Assembly (NCBI RefSeq): GCF_009363855.1
Contig: NZ_CP045423.1
Location: forward strand, 434,001-498,000
Origin: Microvirga thermotolerans
GTDB lineage: Bacteria; Pseudomonadota; Alphaproteobacteria; Rhizobiales; Beijerinckiaceae
Length of the DNA stretch: 64,000 bases
Reading direction: 5' to 3'
The position numbers and the translations under genes were made by a program. Positions 8,921 to 20,179 of the stretch are shown here, piece by piece. The notes under the pieces were generated by a model. The model had not been told where the DNA came from, did no database searches, and saw only the letters and a program-made list of their open reading frames with translations. Every line of letters starts with the position of its first letter. The stretch's first letter is position 1.

Positions 8921-10513
8921 ATGCCGAGCGATCCCAAGCGCATCACCCGCGCCCTGCTTTCCGTTTCCGACAAGACCGGCCTCGTGGACTTCGCCCGCGC
9001 CCTCGCGGAGCGCGGCATCGAGCTCGTCTCCACCGGCGGCACGAAGCGGACGCTGGAGGAGGCGGGCGTTCCCGTCCGCGACGTGAGCGACGTCACCGGC
9101 TTTCCGGAGATGATGGACGGGCGGGTGAAGACCCTGCATCCGGCGGTGCATGGCGGGCTCCTCGGCATCCGCGCCAATCCGGAGCACCAGGCGGCGATGC
9201 TGGCCCACGGCATAAAGCCCATCGACCTCCTCGTCGTGAACCTCTATCCCTTCGAGGCGACGGTCGCGGCGGGGCGCTCCTACGACGATTGCGTCGAGAA
9301 CATCGACATCGGCGGCCCGGCGATGATCCGCGCCGCCGCGAAGAACCACGGCGACGTGGCCGTGGTGGTGGACGCGGACGACTACAAGGCCGTCCTCGAC
9401 GATCTTTCCGCCTATGACGGGGCCGTGACCCTCACCCTGCGCCGCCGCCTCGCGCAGAAGGCCTATGCGCGCACCGCCGCCTACGACGCCGCCATCTCCA
9501 ACTGGCTCGCCGGGGAGATCGGCGAGGCGGCGCCTGCCTACCGGGCGCTCGGCGGCTCCATCGCCGAGGTGATGCGCTACGGCGAGAACCCGCACCAGGC
9601 GGCCGCCTTCTACCGCACGCCGGAGAAGCGGCCCGGCGTCGCCACCGCCCGGCAGGTGCAGGGCAAGCAGCTCTCCTACAACAACATCAACGACACCGAC
9701 GCCGCCTACGAGGCGGTGGCGGAGTTCGCGCCGGAGCGCACCGCCGCCGTCGTCATCGTGAAGCACGCCAACCCCTGCGGCGTCGCCGAGGGCGCGAGCC
9801 TGCGCGAGGCCTACGAGAAGGCCCTGCGCTGCGATCCGGTCTCCGCCTTCGGCGGCATCGTCGCCATGAACCGGCCCCTCGACGCGGAGGCGGCGAGGGC
9901 GATGGTCGAGATCTTCACCGAGGTCATCATCGCTCCCGACGCCTCGGAGGAGGCCATCGCCATCGTGGCCGCGAAGAAGAACCTGCGCCTTCTCCTCGCC
10001 GGCGGCCTGCCGGATCCCCGCCAGCCGGGGCTCGCCCTGCGCACCGTCGCGGGCGGCTTCCTGGCCCAGGGGCGGGACAACGCGGTGGTCGACGACATGG
10101 ACCTGAAGGTGGTGACGAAGCGCGCGCCGACCGAGCGCGAGCTTTCGGACATGCGCTTCGCCTTCCGCGTCGCCAAGCACGTGAAGTCGAACGCCATCGT
10201 CTACGCGAAGGACGGCGCGACGGTGGGCATCGGCGCGGGCCAGATGAGCCGGGTGGATTCCTCGCGCATCGCCGCCTGGAAGGCGGCCGAGGCCGCCCGG
10301 GCGGCGGGCCTGCCCGAGTCCCTGGCGAAGGGCTCCGTGGTCGCCTCCGACGCCTTCTTCCCCTTCGCGGACGGCCTGCTCGCGGCGGCGGAGGCCGGCG
10401 CCACCGCCGTCATCCAGCCGGGCGGCTCCATGCGCGACGAGGAGGTGATCCGCGCCGCCGACGAGGCCGGCCTCGCCATGGTCTTCACCGGACACCGCCA
10501 CTTCCGGCACTGA
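8921..10513 (+). CDS. purH: Bifunctional AICAR formyltransferase / IMP cyclohydrolase
   Basis: A 530-residue cytosolic enzyme that catalyses the last two steps of IMP synthesis. The N-terminal MGS-like cyclohydrolase domain covers about residues 1-135 ([31 protein letters not shown]). The AICAR formyltransferase domain follows, with [24 protein letters not shown] and KHANPCGVA, and the C-terminal GQMSRVDS and DAFFPFADG. The ATG at 8921 follows GGAGCGG and begins a normal N-terminus; a longer frame upstream is not conserved. Length is usual for the family. Confidence 0.97.
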   Translation: MPSDPKRITRALLSVSDKTGLVDFARALAERGIELVSTGGTKRTLEEAGVPVRDVSDVTGFPEMMDGRVKTLHPAVHGGLLGIRANPEHQAAMLAHGIKPIDLLVVNLYPFEATVAAGRSYDDCVENIDIGGPAMIRAAAKNHGDVAVVVDADDYKAVLDDLSAYDGAVTLTLRRRLAQKAYARTAAYDAAISNWLAGEIGEAAPAYRALGGSIAEVMRYGENPHQAAAFYRTPEKRPGVATARQVQGKQLSYNNINDTDAAYEAVAEFAPERTAAVVIVKHANPCGVAEGASLREAYEKALRCDPVSAFGGIVAMNRPLDAEAARAMVEIFTEVIIAPDASEEAIAIVAAKKNLRLLLAGGLPDPRQPGLALRTVAGGFLAQGRDNAVVDDMDLKVVTKRAPTERELSDMRFAFRVAKHVKSNAIVYAKDGATVGIGAGQMSRVDSSRIAAWKAAEAARAAGLPESLAKGSVVASDAFFPFADGLLAAAEAGATAVIQPGGSMRDEEVIRAADEAGLAMVFTGHRHFRH

Positions 10514-10520
10514 AGCGCGC

Positions 10521-10670
10521 CGTCCTTCCGGGGTGGTCCGAAGGACCAGGCCCGGAACCCATAACCGCTGCCGACGCCGGGCCAGACGCAACGGCTGCCG
10601 CAGCTCTATGTTCCGAGACGCTGGCGGTTATGGGTTCCGGGCTCTCGCTCCGCTCGCCCCGGAATGACGG
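10521..10670. repeat. REP/BIME-like palindromic element, copy 1
   Basis: A composite inverted repeat just after purH. The left arm holds a 38-base unit (10526-10563), TTCCGGGG...CCCGGAACCCATA, containing the perfect hairpin TGGTCC-GAA-GGACCA. The right arm (about 10627-10668) is its inverted relative, TATGGGTTCCGGG...CCCCGGAATGACG. The 38-base unit recurs without change at 11025-11062. Confidence 0.85.
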
Positions 10671-10674
10671 CGCT

Positions 10675-10962
10675 TCACCGGTTGAGGATGACGTAAAGAT
10701 CCGACCAATCGGGATTCATCTCTTCGATCAACCTGATCTTCCAATCCCGCCGCCACTTCTTGAGGCTCTTCTCGCGCGCAATCGCCTCGTCGATGCGCTC
10801 GTAGGTCTCGTACCAGACGAGCCGATGGACATCGTACTTGGCAGAGAAACCCGGAATGGCCTTGGTTTTATGCTCGTGGATCCGGCGCGACAAATCGTTG
10901 GTGACGCCGAGATAGAGCGTCCCGTAGCGTCGGCTGGCCAGGAGGTAAACGCAATACGGCAT
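10675..10962 (-). CDS. Small GIY-YIG nuclease family protein (UPF0213-like)
   Basis: A 95-residue protein, essentially one GIY-YIG domain: YCVYLLAS, then YLGVTNDLSRRIHEHK, which replaces the usual GIY...YIG pattern with VYL...YLG, and the catalytic-type arginine in the DLSRR helix. The C-terminal KSLKKWRRDWKIRLIEEMNPDW is typical of the UPF0213-like group. Start at 10962 (MPYCVY); an ATG at 10971 is an alternative. Neither has a strong ribosome site. Cellular role unknown; small members can bind or nick DNA. It is bracketed by two copies of the same palindromic repeat (10521-10670 and 11021-11152). Confidence 0.85.
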   Translation of the reverse strand: MPYCVYLLASRRYGTLYLGVTNDLSRRIHEHKTKAIPGFSAKYDVHRLVWYETYERIDEAIAREKSLKKWRRDWKIRLIEEMNPDWSDLYVILNR

Positions 10963-11020
10963 GCAACCCATGGAATGAGAGTTGCATGTTACTCTGTTCG
11001 AATCTGCTGGCAAGCTCCCC

Positions 11021-11152
11021 GTCATTCCGGGGTGGTCCGAAGGACCAGGCCCGGAACCCATACCCGCCGGCGTCGGAGGTGGAAGAACCGGAGTTTCCGC
11101 TGCCCTGTCCCGCCTCGCCGGCGGTCATGGGTACGGGGCCGTCCCGGAAGGA
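11021..11152. repeat. REP/BIME-like palindromic element, copy 2
   Basis: The 38-base unit at 11025-11062 is identical to that at 10526-10563 and contains the same GGTCC-GAA-GGACC hairpin. The right arm (about 11125-11152, TCATGGGTACGGGG...CCCGGAAGGACG) is a diverged inverted copy. It lies immediately upstream of the GIY-YIG gene. Confidence 0.8.
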
Positions 11153-11175
11153 CGATGACAGCGCGACCTCTTTTT

Positions 11176-11273
11176 CCTCCCCCTTGCGGGAAGGGATCAA
11201 GGGTGTGAGCGTCAGCCTGGATTCGGGTCCGCGCCGGCACCCCCACCTCCACCTCTTCCCCGCAAGGGGGAGG
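11176..11273. repeat. Second type of palindromic repeat
   Basis: The arms CCTCCCCCTTGCGGGAA (11176-11192) and TTCCCCGCAAGGGGGAGG (11256-11273) are inverted copies differing by one base. Together with copy 2 above, they fill the 370-base gap between the GIY-YIG gene and the end of acs. I see no gene in that gap. Confidence 0.7.
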
Positions 11274-11333
11274 AGGGCACGGCGGCGCTTCGCGAGAAAC
11301 GCCGAGATCCGGGGCGGGAGAGCAGCGCGGCGC

Positions 11334-13286
<1,953 letters not shown>

Positions 13287-13402
13287 GGCGCTTCTCCCAA
13301 GCTTCCTGCTTTCTTTCTCATAGCTTTACGGAAAGACGGAGGCCGCGGGCAAGCGGGGCCGGGATCGGACTTTGGTCTTTGCTACTTTCGAGTGTCGAGG
13401 GC

Positions 13403-13819
13403 TCACGCGCCGAACGCGCCGATCACGATTCCTTCGACGAGCAGCACGGCCAGCCAATGGCCGCCGTCGATGACGGTCAGCATCGGGCGGGCGCCGGAAA
13501 AGCTGTGATTCACGACCATGCTGGTGGCGACGAAGCCGAGCCAGGCCAGGAAACCGGCCGTGATCCCGCTCCCGAGGGTCGCCGGCCCGAGGCGGACGAC
13601 GAAGAAGGCCAGCACGAACGCCATCGCCAGTTCGGCGACAAAGGAGACGATGAACGGGCCCGCCGAAGGCTTGCCGGTCGGGCCCGCCAGCTCCTCACGG
13701 GTCTTGCCGAGAGCTGCCATCCACGGCTTTCCCAGGGCCATGTACCAGGCCGCCCCGACGAGCCAGGCCGCAACGGCGGCCGCAAGAACTGCGAGATAAT
13801 CGATCCCGTAGACGGTCAT
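13403..13819 (-). CDS. DUF1761 family membrane protein
   Basis: A 138-residue protein with four hydrophobic segments (about residues 6-28, 55-75, 82-105 and 115-136). The short motif AAWYMALGKPWM between the first two helices is characteristic of DUF1761. Function unknown. It stands between acs and the EVE-domain gene on the same strand, with gaps on both sides, so operon membership is uncertain. Confidence 0.8.
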   Translation of the reverse strand: MTVYGIDYLAVLAAAVAAWLVGAAWYMALGKPWMAALGKTREELAGPTGKPSAGPFIVSFVAELAMAFVLAFFVVRLGPATLGSGITAGFLAWLGFVATSMVVNHSFSGARPMLTVIDGGHWLAVLLVEGIVIGAFGA

Positions 13820-13861
13820 GCCTTCCCCCTTCGTGGCGAGGGAGATTACGATATCACCTTT

Positions 13862-14275
13862 CTACAATCCGCCCATCCGGCACACGATCTCCCATTCCTC
13901 GTCCGTCACGGGCTGCACCGAGAGGCGGGAATTGTTGACGAGGATCATGTCCCTGAGCCTCGGTTCCTTCTTGATCTCGTCGAGCGTCACCGGCCGCGGC
14001 AAAGCCTTCACGGCCTTCACGTCCACCATGCCGAACCGGCCGGTCTCGTCCGTGTGGTCGGGGTAGTATTCCCTGATCACCTCGACGATGCCGACCACGG
14101 CCTTGCCCTCGTTGGAGTGGTAGAAGAAGCCCTGCTCGCCCCGTTTCATGGCCATCAGGTTCTGCTTGGCCACGTGGTTGCGCACGCCGTTCCAGAACGT
14201 GCCCTTGTCGCCTTGCGCGACCTGGCTGTCCCAGGACCAGACGGAGGGTTCCGACTTGAAGAGCCAATGGGCCAT
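13862..14275 (-). CDS. EVE domain-containing protein
   Basis: A 137-residue single-domain protein: HWLFKSEPSVWSWD at the N-terminus, WNGVRNHVAKQNL, GEQGFFYHS and VGIVEV are the usual EVE (PUA-like fold) signatures. EVE domains are thought to bind modified bases in RNA or DNA. Free-standing versions like this are common in proteobacteria and have no defined role. It ends the run gpsA (minus) by only 4 bases, so it is probably co-transcribed with gpsA, the acetyltransferase and tsaD. Confidence 0.9.
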   Translation of the reverse strand: MAHWLFKSEPSVWSWDSQVAQGDKGTFWNGVRNHVAKQNLMAMKRGEQGFFYHSNEGKAVVGIVEVIREYYPDHTDETGRFGMVDVKAVKALPRPVTLDEIKKEPRLRDMILVNNSRLSVQPVTDEEWEIVCRMGGL

Positions 14276-14279
14276 GCTG

Positions 14280-15275
14280 TCACTCGAGTTCGGACTTGAT
14301 CGGACGGTTCATGAGGGCATCGACGGCCTGGTCGAGGGTCCAGGCGCCGTTGAGGATCTTTTCGACGGCTTCGGAAATCGGCATGTCGACCTCGCGGGCG
14401 CGGGCGAGCGCCACGAGGGCGCGGGCCGTGGAGGCGCCCTCCACCAGCCTGCCTTCGGCGGCCGCCTCCGGCGAGAGGCCCTGGCCGAGGCGCAGGCCGA
14501 AGGCGAAGTTGCGGGACTGGGCCGTGGAGCAGGTGAGGACGAGGTCGCCGAGGCCGGCGAGCCCCATGAGGGTCTCCGCCTCGCCGCCATAGGCGCGGGC
14601 GAAGCGCAGCAGCTCCGCGAAGCCGCGGGCGACGAGGGCCGCCTTGGCGCTCTCGCCGAGGCCGCGCCCGGCCACGGCGCCGCAGGCGATGGCGAGCACG
14701 TTCTTGGCCGCGCCGCCGATCTCGACCCCGCGCACGTCCGTGCGGTGGTAGATGCGCAAGGTCGGACCCGAGAGGGCGGCGGCGATGCGCCGGGCCAGGG
14801 CCGCGTCCCGGCAGGCGAGGGTCACGGCGGTGGGAAGCCCGCGCGCCACGTCGTCGGCGAAGCTCGGCCCCGAGAGCACGGCGAGGGGGCTGCCGGGGCG
14901 GACCGCCTCCGCCACGTCGCTCAGGAAGGCCCGCGTCTCGCGCTCGATTCCCTTGGCGCAGAGCACGAGGGGCGTTGCCGCAGGCAGGACGGCGGAGAGG
15001 GCGGCCGTCATCTCCCGGGTGGTCTGGGCGGGCGTGACGAGCAGGACCGCCTCCGTCTCGGCGAGGTCGGCGAGGTTCGCCGTCGGGCGGATCGCCTCGT
15101 GGAGCCGGACGCCCGGCAGGAAGCGCGGGTTGGTGCGCGTCCCGGCGAGAAGCGCCGCCTGTTCCGGGTCGCGCATCCACAGCGCCACGGCGTTTCCCGC
15201 GAGGGCCGCCGCATTGGCGAGAGCCGTTCCCCAGGCGCCCGCGCCGGCGATTCCGATCCGCATCGTGCCACTCAC
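14280..15275 (-). CDS. gpsA: Glycerol-3-phosphate dehydrogenase [NAD(P)+]
   Basis: A 331-residue cytosolic enzyme that reduces dihydroxyacetone phosphate to sn-glycerol-3-phosphate for phospholipid synthesis. The N-terminal Rossmann motif GAGAWG is at about residues 11-16; LSGPSFADDVARGLPTAV and the catalytic region GGAAKNVLAIACG follow. I choose the GTG at 15275 because it overlaps the acetyltransferase stop in a GTGA and has GGAGAC at good spacing; the ATG four codons later (15263) is the alternative. Confidence 0.94.
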   Translation of the reverse strand: MSGTMRIGIAGAGAWGTALANAAALAGNAVALWMRDPEQAALLAGTRTNPRFLPGVRLHEAIRPTANLADLAETEAVLLVTPAQTTREMTAALSAVLPAATPLVLCAKGIERETRAFLSDVAEAVRPGSPLAVLSGPSFADDVARGLPTAVTLACRDAALARRIAAALSGPTLRIYHRTDVRGVEIGGAAKNVLAIACGAVAGRGLGESAKAALVARGFAELLRFARAYGGEAETLMGLAGLGDLVLTCSTAQSRNFAFGLRLGQGLSPEAAAEGRLVEGASTARALVALARAREVDMPISEAVEKILNGAWTLDQAVDALMNRPIKSELE

Positions 15276-15856
15276 GGCAGGTCTCCGTCGCTTCTCACCC
15301 GGCTGAATTCCTTGCGCGAAAGGCGGTAGAGCACGTGCGGGCGCAACGGGTGACCCTCCGGGAGGGCCGGATGATCGAAGCTGCCGGCCTCGTCGCGCCT
15401 CATGCCGAGGCGCTGCATCACGCGCTGGGAGCGCAGGTTCTGCCGCGTCGTGAAGGAGACCACCTCTCCATGGTCCGTCCGTGCGAAGAAGTCGCTCAGG
15501 GCGGCCCGTGCCGCCTCGGTGGCATATCCCTGCCCCCACCAGCGACGACCGAGGCGCCAGCCGATCTCGATGGGCGGCTGGAAGGACATGGGCCGCAGGA
15601 CCCGGCGCAGGCCCGCATAGCCGATGAACGAGGCGGCGCCGGGCAGCTCCACGGCCCAGAGACCGAAACCGTCCGCGTCGAAGGAGGCGTCGTGGCCGCG
15701 CGCCTCGGCGATGCTCTCCTCGCGGGTGCGGATCCTCGGATAGAAACGCATCACCTCCGGGTCGGCATTCATGGCGGCGAAGGGCCCGTCGTCCTCCTCC
15801 CGCCAGCGACGCAGAACAAGACGCTCCGTGCGGAGCTCGGCCGGGCAGGGCGGCAT
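15272..15856 (-). CDS. GNAT family N-acetyltransferase (RimJ/RimL-like)
   Basis: A 194-residue acetyltransferase. LRTERLVLRRWREED at the start, WRLGRRWWGQGYATEAA in the acetyl-CoA-binding motif A region and NLRSQRVMQRLGM in motif B place it with the RimJ/RimL-like group, which acetylate protein N-termini, ribosomal proteins or small amines. The substrate cannot be told from sequence. The ATG shares one base with the tsaD stop, and its own stop overlaps the gpsA start, giving a tight tsaD-GNAT-gpsA operon. Confidence 0.88.
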   Translation of the reverse strand: MPPCPAELRTERLVLRRWREEDDGPFAAMNADPEVMRFYPRIRTREESIAEARGHDASFDADGFGLWAVELPGAASFIGYAGLRRVLRPMSFQPPIEIGWRLGRRWWGQGYATEAARAALSDFFARTDHGEVVSFTTRQNLRSQRVMQRLGMRRDEAGSFDHPALPEGHPLRPHVLYRLSRKEFSRVRSDGDLP

Positions 15857-16911
15857 CACGCCCTCGCTCCGGCCTCGTCCCGGCTCGAATCGAGCGGCCA
15901 GCGGGCGCGGGCCGGGGCGGAGATGTCGTCGATGAGGCCGAGGCGCATGCGCTCGAGCCCGGCCCAGGCGATCATGGCGCCGTTGTCGCCGCACAGGGAG
16001 AGCGGCGGCGCCACGAGGCGCAGGCCCGATTCGACCGCGAGCCGCTGGAGGGCCTGGCGGATGGCCTGGTTGGCGGCGACGCCGCCCGCGACCACGAGGG
16101 CGGTGGGATGCCCGGCGATGTCCCGGAAGGCGCGCAGGCCCGCGCGGGTCCGGTCGACCACCGTGTCGACGATGGCGGCCTGGAAGCTGGCGCACAGGTC
16201 CGCCACGTCGCTCTGGGTCAGGGGCGCGATGCGCTCCGCCTCCAGCCGGACGGCGGTCTTCAGGCCCGAGAGGGAGAAGTTCGGCTCCGGCCGCCCCATC
16301 AGAGGGCGGGGCAGGGCGAAGCGTTCCGGGTTGCCCTTCGCCGCCTCCCGCTCCACGTGCGGCCCGCCCGGATAGGGAAGGCCCAAAAGCTTCGCCACCT
16401 TGTCGAAGGCCTCGCCGATGGCGTCGTCGATGGTGGTGCCGAGGCGCACGTATTCGCCCACGCCCTTCACGGCCACGAGCTGGGTGTGGCCGCCGGAGGC
16501 GAGCAGGAGGAGGTACGGGAAACCGATTCCGTCGGTGAGGCGCGCGGTGAGCGCATGGGCCTCGAGGTGGTTCACCGCCATGAGCGGCTTGCGGGTGACG
16601 AGGGAGAGCGCCTTGGCGGTGGTCAGGCCCACCAGCACGCCGCCGATGAGCCCCGGTCCCGCCGCGGCGGCGATGCCGTCGATGTCGTTGATCGTGCAGT
16701 TGGCGTTCTTGAGCGCCCGCGCGACCAGGCGGTCGATCACCTCTACATGGGCGCGGGCCGCGATCTCCGGCACGACGCCGCCGTAGCGGGCGTGCTCCGC
16801 GATCTGGCTCAGCACCTCGTTGGACAGGATTTCCCCGCGCCCGTCGAAGCCCACGCCCACCACGGCGGCGGCGGTTTCGTCGCAGGTCGTCTCGATGCCC
16901 AGGATGCGCAT
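15856..16911 (-). CDS. tsaD: tRNA N6-adenosine threonylcarbamoyltransferase
   Basis: A 351-residue ASKHA-fold protein that transfers the threonylcarbamoyl group to A37 of ANN-reading tRNAs, in complex with TsaB and TsaE. Seen: [15 protein letters not shown] at the start, the metal ligands HLEAH (115-119), the [10 protein letters not shown] loop and the C-terminal [12 protein letters not shown]. Start and length are standard. It is divergent from hemC across a 177-base gap and is the first gene of a tsaD-GNAT-gpsA-EVE unit. tsaB and tsaE are not in the window. Confidence 0.96.
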   Translation of the reverse strand: MRILGIETTCDETAAAVVGVGFDGRGEILSNEVLSQIAEHARYGGVVPEIAARAHVEVIDRLVARALKNANCTINDIDGIAAAAGPGLIGGVLVGLTTAKALSLVTRKPLMAVNHLEAHALTARLTDGIGFPYLLLLASGGHTQLVAVKGVGEYVRLGTTIDDAIGEAFDKVAKLLGLPYPGGPHVEREAAKGNPERFALPRPLMGRPEPNFSLSGLKTAVRLEAERIAPLTQSDVADLCASFQAAIVDTVVDRTRAGLRAFRDIAGHPTALVVAGGVAANQAIRQALQRLAVESGLRLVAPPLSLCGDNGAMIAWAGLERMRLGLIDDISAPARARWPLDSSRDEAGARA

Positions 16912-17088
16912 GGTCGGTTACGCCGTGTTGGAGAGCGGGAGCGGGCCGGAAACGGCCGTCGCGCCAGCTCCGTCGTTCGGGTGGAGCATGATCTTTCGGG
17001 CTTCACGGCCCGCCTCTCATCCCCCTATAGTCCGCCGCGCCGTCCAAGATCAAACGCCATCGCGCCCGACAGGAGAGCTCAGCCCGAC

Positions 17089-18015
17089 ATGGTTTCCCCA
17101 TCCGCCTTCGTCATCGGCACGCGCGGCAGCCCGCTGGCGCTGGCCCAGGCCCACGAGACGCAGCGGCGTCTCGGCGACGCCCACGGCATCGGCCCCGAGC
17201 GGCTGCCCCTTGAGGTCATCAGGACGACGGGCGACAGGATCCAGGACCGGCCCCTCTCCGAGGCCGGTGGCAAGGGCCTGTTCACGAAGGAGCTCGACAT
17301 CGCGCTCCTCGAGGGCGCCATCGACCTCGCCGTCCACTCCGCCAAGGATCTGCCGACGGCGCTGCCCGCGGGCATCGTCATCGCCGGCTACCTGCCCCGG
17401 GAGGACGTGCGCGACGCCTTCATCAGCCGCCGGGCGAAGAGCCTGCGCGACCTTCCCGAGGGGGCGGTGGTGGGCTCCGCCTCCCTGCGCCGCCAGGCCG
17501 AGATCCGCCGCCTGCGGCCGGATCTCCGGGTCACGCTCCTGCGCGGCAACGTGGAGACCCGCCTGGCGAAGCTGGACCGGGGCGAGGTCGACGCCACGCT
17601 CCTCGCCATGGCCGGCCTGCGCCGCCTCGGCCTGACGGAGCACGTGACTGCCGTCCTCGAGGTGGACGACTTCCTGCCCGCGGTGGGCCAGGGGGCCATC
17701 GCCATCGCCGTCCGGGCCGGCGACGAGCGGGTCGCGCGGGCGGTCGCGCCGATCCTCGATCCCGCGACCGGCCACGCCCTCGCCGCGGAGCGGGCCTTCC
17801 TGACCGTCCTCGACGGGTCCTGCCGCACCCCCATCGCGGGCCATGCCCGCCTCGTGGGGGAGGCCCTCGAATTCCGCGGCATGGTGCTGCGCCCGGACGG
17901 GTCGGACAGCCTCGACGTGGTGCGCCGGGGCGCGCCGGGCGACGCCGCCGCCCTCGGCCGCGAGGCCGGGCTCGACCTGCGCGCGCGCATGCCCGCCGGC
18001 TTCCTCGGCTCCTGA
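17089..18015 (+). CDS. hemC: Porphobilinogen deaminase (hydroxymethylbilane synthase)
   Basis: A 308-residue cytosolic enzyme that joins four porphobilinogens into hydroxymethylbilane. Seen: IGTRGSPLALAQA at the start, the active-site region IDLAVHSAKDLPT, GSASLRRQAEI, RGNVETRL and DGSCRTPIAG, whose Cys245 carries the dipyrromethane cofactor. AGGAGAG precedes the ATG. Its stop shares one base with the hemD start. Confidence 0.96.
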   Translation: MVSPSAFVIGTRGSPLALAQAHETQRRLGDAHGIGPERLPLEVIRTTGDRIQDRPLSEAGGKGLFTKELDIALLEGAIDLAVHSAKDLPTALPAGIVIAGYLPREDVRDAFISRRAKSLRDLPEGAVVGSASLRRQAEIRRLRPDLRVTLLRGNVETRLAKLDRGEVDATLLAMAGLRRLGLTEHVTAVLEVDDFLPAVGQGAIAIAVRAGDERVARAVAPILDPATGHALAAERAFLTVLDGSCRTPIAGHARLVGEALEFRGMVLRPDGSDSLDVVRRGAPGDAAALGREAGLDLRARMPAGFLGS

Positions 18016-18716
18016 TGCGGATCCTCGTCACCCGCGCCGCGGAGGATGCCGGGCGCACCGCCCAGCGGCTCGAAGCCATGGGGCACGATGCCGTGATCGC
18101 GCCTGTCACGCGCATCGCGCCGACCGGGGCTCCCCGGCCGTCCGGCATCTGGGACGCGCTGATCGTCACCAGCCTGCACGCGGAGGAGGCGCTCCGCACC
18201 CTGGAGGACAGGAGCCTCCCCGTCTTCGCGGTGGGAGAGCGCACCGCCGCCGCCGTGCGCGGGGCGGGGTTCGGCACCGTCGCGGTGGCGGAGGGCGATG
18301 CGGTCTCCCTCTCGGCCCTCGTCCGGGACCGGCTGCCTCCGGGCAGGACCCTACTCCACGTCACCGCGCGGCACCACAAGGACGAGCCCGCCCTGTCCCT
18401 GCGCGCGGCCGGGTTCCGGGTGGTGCAGTGGGAAGCCTACGAGGCGCGGGCCGCGGAGCGGCTTCCGGAGGCCGCCGTCGCGGCCCTGCGGGCTGGCCGG
18501 ATCGACGCCGTGCTCCATTATTCCCGTCGCAGCGCGGATCTCTTCCTGCGCCTGGCCGGGGAGGCGGGCCTGTCGCCCTTCCTCTCCGGTCCGGTCCACG
18601 TCTGTCTCTCGGCGGACGTGGCGGACCCGCTCGAAGCCCTGGGCCTGCCGGTCCGGCTGGCGCGGCGGCCGGAGGAGGACGCCCTCCTGGCCGCGGTTCC
18701 GGCCGCGCTCCGGTGA
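18015..18716 (+). CDS. hemD: Uroporphyrinogen-III synthase
   Basis: A 233-residue protein of the HemD fold, which closes and inverts ring D of hydroxymethylbilane. HemD is poorly conserved; the supporting signs are the N-terminal ILVTRAAEDAGRTAQRLEAMG, the internal VLHYSRRSADLF and VHVCLSADVADPL segments, and the position directly after hemC with a TGATG overlap. The catalytic assignment therefore relies mostly on context and fold-typical motifs. Confidence 0.88.
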   Translation: MRILVTRAAEDAGRTAQRLEAMGHDAVIAPVTRIAPTGAPRPSGIWDALIVTSLHAEEALRTLEDRSLPVFAVGERTAAAVRGAGFGTVAVAEGDAVSLSALVRDRLPPGRTLLHVTARHHKDEPALSLRAAGFRVVQWEAYEARAAERLPEAAVAALRAGRIDAVLHYSRRSADLFLRLAGEAGLSPFLSGPVHVCLSADVADPLEALGLPVRLARRPEEDALLAAVPAALR

Positions 18717-18805
18717 CGCCCGTGCGTTCTTCCTCTAGGATCTCCTTCCCGAGGGAACGAATGGCCGTGCTCAAGCTTGCCTCATTTGTTTATCAAGAGT
18801 GACCC

Positions 18806-20167
18806 GTGACCGATTCCTTTGACCCCCAGGCCGCCCGACCCCCTCGCAAGAAGCCCCGGCGCGAGCCCGCCACCATCGATCTCGAAGCGAAGGTGGTGGA
18901 CGACGGCCGCCCGGCCGATCCGGCCGACGGCGAGACCGAGCGGCTGGTGAGCGAGGCCATGGCCGAGACCGAGCCCGCCCTCGACGCGGCGGCCGGGACC
19001 GATTCGATCGCGCCGGCGCCGGAGGCCGACACCCTGAGCGGAGGCCCCACCGCGCCCGGCGGGACGGAGGCCCCGCCTCCGCCTCCGCCCCCGCCGCAGG
19101 CCGAGCCCGGGCGACGGACCTCGCCCGCCGCCCTGGTCGGGGCCGGCCTGCTCGGCGGCCTCGTGGGAGCGGGCCTCCTCTACGGACTCCAGGCCTGGCA
19201 GAAGCCTTCCGCCCCGCCGGGCGATCCGCGCCTGGCGCAGCTCGAGCAGCGCGTGGCGGCGCTCGGCCAGCCGGCGAACGCGCAAGGGCTGGAGAACCGG
19301 CTCAAGGCCCTGGAGGAGGCGACGAAGGCCCTCGATTCGCGGCTCAAGGCGGCCGAAGCCGCCGCCCGGCAGGCCGAGGCCCGCGCCGGCGAAGCCCTGG
19401 ACCGGCCCGTCCCCGAATCCCCCGCCCCGCAGGACGAGGCCGCCGTGAAGAACCTGGCGGACCGGCTCGCCGCCCTGGAGGGGCAGCTGCAGGCGCAGGG
19501 CGAGGCCGTCCGGCAGGCGGAGCGCTCCGGCGAGGCCGCGCAGCAGGCCGTCGAGGCCCTCGGCGGGCGGCTCGACGACGACGCCCGGCAGATCGCCGCG
19601 CTCGCCGGGAAGGTCGGGCAGGGGCCCGATGCCGCGACCCTCGCGGCGGTCCGCCTCTCCCTCGCCTCGCGCCTCGGCGATGCCCTGCGGCGCGGCGTTC
19701 CCTATTCCGAGACCCTGTCGGCCCTCGAGCGGCTCTCGAAGGACCCCGGCCGCCTGGCGCCTCTCAAGCCCTTCGCCGGGGAGGGGGCGCCGACCGCGTC
19801 CGACCTCGCCCGCGCCTTCGAGCCCCTGCGCGCGGCGATCCTGCGCGACGACCGGGGCGCCGGCACGGGGAGCTGGACCGACCGGCTCTGGCGCATGGCG
19901 GACCGGATCGTGACCGTCCGGCCCGTCGGCGAGGCGGGCGGCACGGGCGTGCCGGCCACCCTCGCCCGGATCGACCGGGCGCTCGACCGCGGCGACGTCG
20001 CCGGGGCCCTGGCCGCCTGGCGGAGCCTGCCGGAGCCGTCCCGGCGCCTGTCCGAGGAATGGGGCCGCCGGCTCCAGGCCCGGGCCGAGGCGGAGGCCGC
20101 CCTCCAGGCCGTGGCGGACGACGCCTTGTCCGCTCTCCCCCAGACCCCGCCAACGACGCAGCAATAA
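18806..20167 (+). CDS. mic60: Alphaproteobacterial Mic60/mitofilin-like protein
   Basis: A 453-residue protein. Residues 1-105 are acidic and proline-rich (a run of eight prolines at about 90-97), one membrane helix spans about 107-130 (glycine-rich), a long coiled-coil region covers about 140-290, and the C-terminal ~160 residues form the mitofilin-type domain (RLSLASRLGDALRRGVPY). Alphaproteobacterial Mic60 shapes intracytoplasmic membranes or contacts the outer membrane, and its gene is characteristically located between hemC/hemD and hemY, as here. It begins at a GTG. The mitofilin call combines architecture and synteny. Confidence 0.85.
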   Translation: MTDSFDPQAARPPRKKPRREPATIDLEAKVVDDGRPADPADGETERLVSEAMAETEPALDAAAGTDSIAPAPEADTLSGGPTAPGGTEAPPPPPPPPQAEPGRRTSPAALVGAGLLGGLVGAGLLYGLQAWQKPSAPPGDPRLAQLEQRVAALGQPANAQGLENRLKALEEATKALDSRLKAAEAAARQAEARAGEALDRPVPESPAPQDEAAVKNLADRLAALEGQLQAQGEAVRQAERSGEAAQQAVEALGGRLDDDARQIAALAGKVGQGPDAATLAAVRLSLASRLGDALRRGVPYSETLSALERLSKDPGRLAPLKPFAGEGAPTASDLARAFEPLRAAILRDDRGAGTGSWTDRLWRMADRIVTVRPVGEAGGTGVPATLARIDRALDRGDVAGALAAWRSLPEPSRRLSEEWGRRLQARAEAEAALQAVADDALSALPQTPPTTQQ

Positions 20168-20179
20168 GGATCGGCCAGC

